This document shows, piece after piece, positions 37,503 through 41,421 of a DNA stretch of 41,421 nt. Location: contig NZ_VDCH01000022.1 in assembly GCF_006265165.1 (NCBI RefSeq), positions 1 through 41,421 of the forward strand. Reading direction: 5' to 3'. A program made the position numbers and the translations under genes. The DNA is from Chlorobaculum thiosulfatiphilum (GTDB lineage: Bacteria; Bacteroidota; Chlorobiia; Chlorobiales; Chlorobiaceae). The notes beneath the pieces were generated by a model. It was given only the letters and a program-made list of their open reading frames with translations. It was not told the DNA's origin and searched no databases. Every line of letters starts with the position of its first letter. Positions within the stretch are counted from its first letter, which is position 1.

Positions 37503-38471
37503 CTATTGTTTGTTGGTTCTTTCGAGCGCGGCTCTCGCATTGCGTTTCAGGCGCTTCAAGCCGAGGCGCAGGGGCGGGGTTCCGGCGAAGAGTTTGCGGA
37601 ATTGCGAGCCGGTCAGCGCCAGAATTTCGGCGGCGCTGAGGTTTGCCAATTCATCTTTCGGTTCGAAGCCGGGGTATGTCGTCGGCTCGGCGCTTGCGTT
37701 GTGCGGGCAGGCGTCGATGCAGCGGTCGCAACCGTAGAGCCAGCCATCCGTCGTCGCCGCCTCTTCCTCCGTGAAGTCGCGTTTCAGCTCGATGGTGAGG
37801 TACGAAATGCAGCGCTGGGCGTCGAGCTTGCCGGGGGCCGCGAGCGCTCCGGTGGGGCAGGCGTCGAGGCAGGCGGTGCAGTCGCCGCACGGGTTCCAGT
37901 CGAGCGGCGCGTCGGGTTCGAGTTCGATGTCGAGCAGCAGTTCGCCGAGGAACACGCGCGAGCCGTGGCCGGGCGCGATGAGCAGGGTGTTCCTGCCGGC
38001 GCGCCCGATTCCGGCGGCTTCGGCCCACGCTTTTTCGAGTACCGGCGAGCTGTCCACGCACGCGCGCGCGTTGACCGGTCGCTCGCTGATCGACCGGATG
38101 AAGTCGAGCAGCGCTGTCAGCAACTCGCCGACTACGCGGTGGTAGTCCGGAATGACGGCGTATCCTGAGATTCCTCCAGCCGTTGCGGGCGCTGGCCACG
38201 GCAGGGCGACGGAGAGCACGGTTTTGAGGTCGGGCAGGAGCAGCTCCGGATTGGCGCGAGCTTCGAGGCCGGTTTCGAGGTAGCCCATCTCGCCATGCCG
38301 CCCCTCGGCGAGCATCTGCCGGTACTCCTCCAGCGCCCCGGAAAGCGGCTTGGCGGCGGCGAATCCGGCGGCGCAGAAGCCGAGGTCGAGGGCTTTTCGC
38401 CGGATCGCCTCTTTCAGGCCGGATGGCGTTTCGGGCATCGTTGAGTTCTTCGCGGTTGCGTTAGCCTGCAT
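37503..38471 (-). CDS. queG: Epoxyqueuosine reductase
   Basis: Cobalamin- and Fe-S-dependent enzyme that reduces epoxyqueuosine to queuosine in tRNA. The 322-residue protein has the N-terminal GFCAAGFA and EGRHGEMGYLE segments, the catalytic-region ACVDSSPVLEKAWAEAAGIG with its conserved Asp, GRNTLLI, and two ferredoxin-like clusters: CGDCTACLDACPTGAL and CDRCIDACPHN. Length fits the shorter QueG form. The start at 38471 has no strong ribosome binding site; an internal Met at 38438 is an alternative. It is divergent from crtU across 70 bp. Confidence 0.93.
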   Translation of the reverse strand: MQANATAKNSTMPETPSGLKEAIRRKALDLGFCAAGFAAAKPLSGALEEYRQMLAEGRHGEMGYLETGLEARANPELLLPDLKTVLSVALPWPAPATAGGISGYAVIPDYHRVVGELLTALLDFIRSISERPVNARACVDSSPVLEKAWAEAAGIGRAGRNTLLIAPGHGSRVFLGELLLDIELEPDAPLDWNPCGDCTACLDACPTGALAAPGKLDAQRCISYLTIELKRDFTEEEAATTDGWLYGCDRCIDACPHNASAEPTTYPGFEPKDELANLSAAEILALTGSQFRKLFAGTPPLRLGLKRLKRNARAALERTNKQ

Positions 38472-38541
38472 TTATGCTTAAATATAAGAGTCACCTTCAC
38501 GTAGTTGTTCCGAAACGACTCGAACCGCCACCAATTTCTCC

Positions 38542-40488
38542 ATGCAGCGACGCGAATTTTTTCAGCATCTCCTCAAACGCGCCGGTATCGGGGCAGGCGC
38601 TCTGACAGCCGCAACCGCCGGTTTTGTCGGCTATTATCAACCCCGCAAGGAGTTTTTCGACACCTCCGGCAAGAACAACGCGGAGCTGCCCGAAACGCTG
38701 ACGACGCCGAAAAAGGCCGTCGTGATTGGCGGCGGCCTGGCCGGAATCAGCTCGGCGCTCGAACTGGCCCGCCGGAACTTCGAGGTGACGCTGGTCGAGG
38801 CCTCTCCGTCGCTCGGCGGCAAGCTGACCGGCTGGCCGATCGACGCGCTCGGCGAGCGCTTTCCGGTGGAGCACGGTTTTCACGGCTTTTTCGACCAGTA
38901 CTACAACCTGAACGAAATGTTCGCCTCAGCGGGCATCGGCAGCGAGATGTTCACCGCCTCGCCAGGCTATCCGATCATCTTCAGCGACAAGCAGGTCGAG
39001 GTATTTGGCCAGACGTCCAAGTGGTTTCCGCTCAACATCGTCTCGGTGGTGGAACAATCCAAACGGCTCGACATTGCCTCGTTCCTGAAGGAGTTTCCCG
39101 GTCTGTGGCCGGTGATCAGCATGTTCCGCTACCAGTACGACCGCACCTTCCGCGACTGGGACAGCATCGATTTTATGACCTACTGCCGCCGGGGCGATGT
39201 GCTTCCGGCTTTCATCGACACGGTGCTGCACCCCTTCTCCGACGCCACGATGAACCGCATGGAGGTGCTCTCCGCCGCCGAGGCGATGCGCTATTTTCAC
39301 TTCTACTTCATGGGCAGCCCGGAGGGATTGTCGTTTAAAATCACCACGCGCGACTGCATGACCGCCCTCATCGATCCGCTGGAGCGCAAGCTGAAAGCGA
39401 TGGGCGTACGGGTGCTTAAAGGGCAAAAGGCGCGGAACCTCGCGATGCAGGGCGGCAAAGTCACGGCGGTGCGTCTCGCTGGCGTGGGAGCCGGTGGCGG
39501 CGTGGTGGTGGCGTCGATTCCGAAGAGCGACGTGCCCGAATCGGGATGGAAGCAGCACATGGCGGACGGCGGCATTCCCGTTGTGGTGGCGCGGCGGAAT
39601 TCGGCGTGGGTCGCCTTCGATGGCCGCTGCACCCACATGGGTTGCCCGGTCGGCCCGGAGGCAGGCACGGAGGGCCTCTTCTGCCCCTGCCACGCCGGGC
39701 GCTTCGACGCCGACGGAGTGCCGGTCAGCGGCCCGCCGAAAGCGCCGCTCGCGAGGCTGAACGTGAGGGAAGAGGGCGAGATGCTCGTCGTCGAGCAGGC
39801 GTCGGCCGGCTCATCGCCGGTGGTCGTCGCCGACGAGGAGTTGCCGTGCGACTACTGCGTGCTGGCCTCGGACGTTCGCGGCGCTCGCGAGCTGATCGCG
39901 GGCAGCCAGCCCGGCAACGGCGACTTCGCCGGGCGCGTGGCCGCGCTTGGCGAGGCCGATCCCTACGTGGTGTGGCGTGTCTGGCTCGACCGGCCGGTTC
40001 CTTCGGCGGCGTACCCCTTTTACACCGTGTCGGGCTACACCTACACCGACTCGATCACCTTTTATTCGAGCTTCCAGCAGCCCTTCATCAGTTGGGCGAA
40101 GCGCACCGGCGGCTGCGTCGCGGAGCTGCACGCCTACGCCGTCGCGCCGCAAGACGTTCGCCCCGAGCCGGAGATTCGTGCCGCGATGCTGCGCGAGCTG
40201 CACGCCATGTTCCCGGAAACCCGCCAGGCGACGATCCGGCACGAACTCTTCATGATGCAGTCGAACTTCACCCGCTGGGCCCCCGGCGACCACGCCAAAC
40301 GTCCCGGCGTCGAAACGCCTTACGCCAATCTCTATCTCGCGGGCGACTGGGTCAACACCAACGCCCCGGTTTTCCTGATGGAAGCCGCCGCCTTCACGGG
40401 CAGGCAAGCCGCCAACGCCATCGCCGCAAAAGAGTCGCTCCGCCAGACGCCGCTGCCGATTGTGCCGATGGACGGGATTTTTGCTTAA
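38542..40488 (+). CDS. crtU: Carotenoid desaturase/methyltransferase with Rieske domain, CrtU-type
   Basis: A 648-residue FAD-dependent protein, expected to convert the beta ring of gamma-carotene to the aromatic phi ring of chlorobactene. An N-terminal RREFFQ segment and hydrophobic stretch (about 13-33) look like a Tat-type signal or membrane anchor. The FAD motif VVIGGGLAGISSALELARR (about 56-76) follows. A Rieske 2Fe-2S domain is inserted at about residues 315-425, with CTHMGC (C363, H365, C368) and CPCH (C381, C383, H384). The C-terminal part returns to the phytoene-desaturase fold with YLAGDWVNTNAP. CrtU is my best match from family knowledge and from the distance to crtC; cyanobacterial CruE/CruH-like enzymes are the alternative. 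Confidence 0.75.
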   Translation: MQRREFFQHLLKRAGIGAGALTAATAGFVGYYQPRKEFFDTSGKNNAELPETLTTPKKAVVIGGGLAGISSALELARRNFEVTLVEASPSLGGKLTGWPIDALGERFPVEHGFHGFFDQYYNLNEMFASAGIGSEMFTASPGYPIIFSDKQVEVFGQTSKWFPLNIVSVVEQSKRLDIASFLKEFPGLWPVISMFRYQYDRTFRDWDSIDFMTYCRRGDVLPAFIDTVLHPFSDATMNRMEVLSAAEAMRYFHFYFMGSPEGLSFKITTRDCMTALIDPLERKLKAMGVRVLKGQKARNLAMQGGKVTAVRLAGVGAGGGVVVASIPKSDVPESGWKQHMADGGIPVVVARRNSAWVAFDGRCTHMGCPVGPEAGTEGLFCPCHAGRFDADGVPVSGPPKAPLARLNVREEGEMLVVEQASAGSSPVVVADEELPCDYCVLASDVRGARELIAGSQPGNGDFAGRVAALGEADPYVVWRVWLDRPVPSAAYPFYTVSGYTYTDSITFYSSFQQPFISWAKRTGGCVAELHAYAVAPQDVRPEPEIRAAMLRELHAMFPETRQATIRHELFMMQSNFTRWAPGDHAKRPGVETPYANLYLAGDWVNTNAPVFLMEAAAFTGRQAANAIAAKESLRQTPLPIVPMDGIFA

Positions 40489-40539
40489 GCGCCTTGCGTT
40501 TGAGTAGGGAAACGTTTCGCCTGGAAAAGGAGGGGAGTA

Positions 40540-40986
40540 ATGAAGCAGATTCTCTCGATTTTCGGTATTGGCACACGCTTTGCGCGCTTGGCGATGATTG
40601 CGTGGGCTTTTCCCTGTACAGTGCTTGCGCTTTTTCCCGGCTTGATTATCATTGCGTTCGGAGGCAATGTTCGCAGGGTTGATCACACCCTCGAAGTTGG
40701 TATTCGCAACGGTCAGGCCCAGGTGCCACGTTGGGTACACAAATGCCCGTTCGGGGCGATCACGCTTGGCCATGTCATTATCGGCCAGAGTTACGAAATG
40801 CTCGCTACCTTGCGTTCGCACGAGCAGGTGCATGTGAAGCAATATGAACGGTTTGGCCCCTTTTTCCTTCTTGCATATCCGATAGCGGGCTTTTGGGCGC
40901 TTGTTCGCGGCCGAAGTTTTTACGCAGGCAATGCCTTCGAGCTTCAGGCCGTCCGTGAATCGGGTAATAGCGGGAATTTGGTTTAA
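40540..40986 (+). CDS. Small membrane protein with HExxH motif, unknown function
   Basis: A 148-residue protein with hydrophobic segments at about 15-40 and 107-122. Between them is RSHEQVHVKQYE, containing H94-E95-Q96-V97-H98, a zincin-type HExxH. E134 in NAFELQAVRE is a plausible third ligand, as in compact gluzincin-like proteins. The family is not one I can name. A very good ribosome binding site, AAGGAGG (40527-40533), lies 6 nt before ATG. It follows crtU by 51 nt on the same strand and may be co-transcribed. Peptidase activity is only suggested by the motif. Confidence 0.7.
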   Translation: MKQILSIFGIGTRFARLAMIAWAFPCTVLALFPGLIIIAFGGNVRRVDHTLEVGIRNGQAQVPRWVHKCPFGAITLGHVIIGQSYEMLATLRSHEQVHVKQYERFGPFFLLAYPIAGFWALVRGRSFYAGNAFELQAVRESGNSGNLV

Positions 40987-41018
40987 ACTCGTCTTGATTG
41001 GGCGTACGTGATTGCGTA

Positions 41019-41035
41019 GTTTCATGATATGAAAC
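41019..41035 (+). promoter_or_regulatory. Palindrome upstream of the decayed antitoxin
   Basis: Arms GTTTCAT (41019-41025) and ATGAAAC (41029-41035) with a 3-nt centre lie just before the ribosome binding site GGAGG (41036-41040). The position fits an antitoxin autorepression operator. Confidence 0.5.
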
Positions 41036-41045
41036 GGAGGTAACG

Positions 41046-41219
41046 ATGACAACAATGACCGTCAGCGAAGCGTAGTCGAATGGCATTCTGAGTTCCGAAG
41101 AGGACGGGAACTCGATACAGGAGATGCTGCATCTGCTGTCGATTCCAAGTATGCGCGAGTCGATCAAGGAGGGGATGGAAACTCCGATAGAAAACTGTTC
41201 CGAGGAGTTGCACTGGTGA
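41046..41219 (+). pseudogene. Decayed Phd/YefM-type antitoxin
   Basis: From ATG 41046 the frame reads MTTMTVSEA, then a TAG stop (41073-41075), then continues in the same frame as SNGILSSEEDGNSIQEML and ends with a CSEELHW terminus at TGA 41217-41219. Both ends match the Phd/YefM family: the TMTVSEA opening, SEEDW-like and QETLHLL-like segments, and the PGMRESI-like region. About two dozen residues normally between SEA and SNGIL are missing. So the gene has an internal deletion as well as a stop codon. A ribosome binding site GGAGG precedes it. Confidence 0.75.
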
Positions 41220-41307
41220 GCTGGAGAGTTGTCAGATGCATAGTTATCAGTTTTCTGAAGAGGATTGGGGTGTACAAATTCCAAAAATGTGGACTCGTTA
41301 TGAGTGA
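41216..41307 (+). pseudogene. Remnant of a RelE/YoeB-type toxin
   Basis: GTG at 41216 overlaps the antitoxin stop codon (GGTGAG) and opens MSWRVV, the usual beginning of the RelE-family partner. After a few codons the similarity breaks. In another frame, 41236-41307 reads MHSYQFSEEDW...PKMWTRYE and stops, which resembles the family's C-terminal YQ-EE...V--RMWTHYE. The middle of the toxin (roughly 50 residues) is absent and the ends are out of frame, so it is inactive. Confidence 0.65.
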
Positions 41308-41407
41308 ATCGTCAAACGGTTAGAGTTTGAAAAATGCCTGAAATGGGTCAGTGAGATAAAGTGTGTAAACGGTCATAGATTCCACTCATGAAACAAGGAG
41401 CAAAACT

Positions 41408-41421
41408 ATGACCAGAAAGAA
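41408..41421 (+). CDS. Start of a gene cut by the window edge
   Basis: ATG at 41408 is preceded at 7 nt by AAGGAG (41395-41400) and encodes MTRK before the window ends. About 40-55 nt upstream is GAGATAAAGTGTGTAAAC (41353-41370). A GTGTGTAAA-like end followed by such an opening resembles IS256-family (mutator) elements, so a transposase is possible. Too little sequence is present to decide. Confidence 0.3.

Overview
The window reads as a chromosome segment of a green sulfur bacterium (Chlorobiaceae, most likely a Chlorobaculum species). The basis is the combination of an acyclic-carotenoid 1,2-hydratase (crtC), a Rieske/cytochrome b pair without a cytochrome c1 or f gene, a crtU-type aromatic-ring carotenoid synthase carrying a Rieske insertion, and moderately GC-rich housekeeping genes. 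As I remember it, the gene order from crtC through petCB, the rfb genes, ileS, ugd, purF, purH and crtU matches Chlorobaculum tepidum; I could not check this by search.

Layout. 1-3.7 kb: tRNA methylthiotransferase mtaB, apt and a NhaD-type Na+/H+ antiporter, all on the plus strand. 3.8-6.6 kb: HU, a short TauE/SafE-like membrane protein and ftsH on the minus strand, divergent from gltX (6.9-8.4 kb), which is followed by tRNA-Phe. 9.0-12.3 kb: crtC, then the petC-petB operon closed by a clear terminator. 12.4-15.8 kb: a very large GH13 family protein on the minus strand. 16.1-21.2 kb: dTDP-rhamnose genes rfbA-rfbC-rfbD-rfbB, then manC (GDP-mannose), a surface-polysaccharide precursor cluster. 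21.3-27.0 kb: a 72-residue protein of unknown function, ileS, a DksA/TraR-like regulator and ugd (UDP-glucuronate). 27.2-35.5 kb: purF, a small membrane protein, tRNA-Ala, ftsX, a tight minus-strand operon purN-queE-glycosyltransferase-nfo, and purH. 35.6-37.0 kb: a small accessory island (DUF4160, DUF2442, DUF2283 and a PIN-domain protein). 37.0-41.0 kb: a DUF456 membrane protein, queG, crtU and a small membrane protein with an HExxH motif. 41.0-41.4 kb: a decayed Phd/YefM-RelE toxin-antitoxin locus, followed by the first codons of another gene at the window edge.

How the genes fit together. Three de novo purine genes (purF, purN, purH) and two queuosine genes (queE, queG) are dispersed here. 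crtC and crtU act in the chlorobactene/hydroxychlorobactene pathway. petCB supplies the quinol-oxidising core of photosynthetic electron transport. rfbACDB, manC and ugd feed nucleotide sugars to surface glycans. The most unusual material lies in the accessory strip from 35.6 to 37.0 kb and at the right edge. Individual proteins also stand out: the Rieske-containing CrtU, the 1157-residue GH13 protein, the DksA-like protein that has lost its zinc cysteines, and the membrane-embedded HExxH protein.
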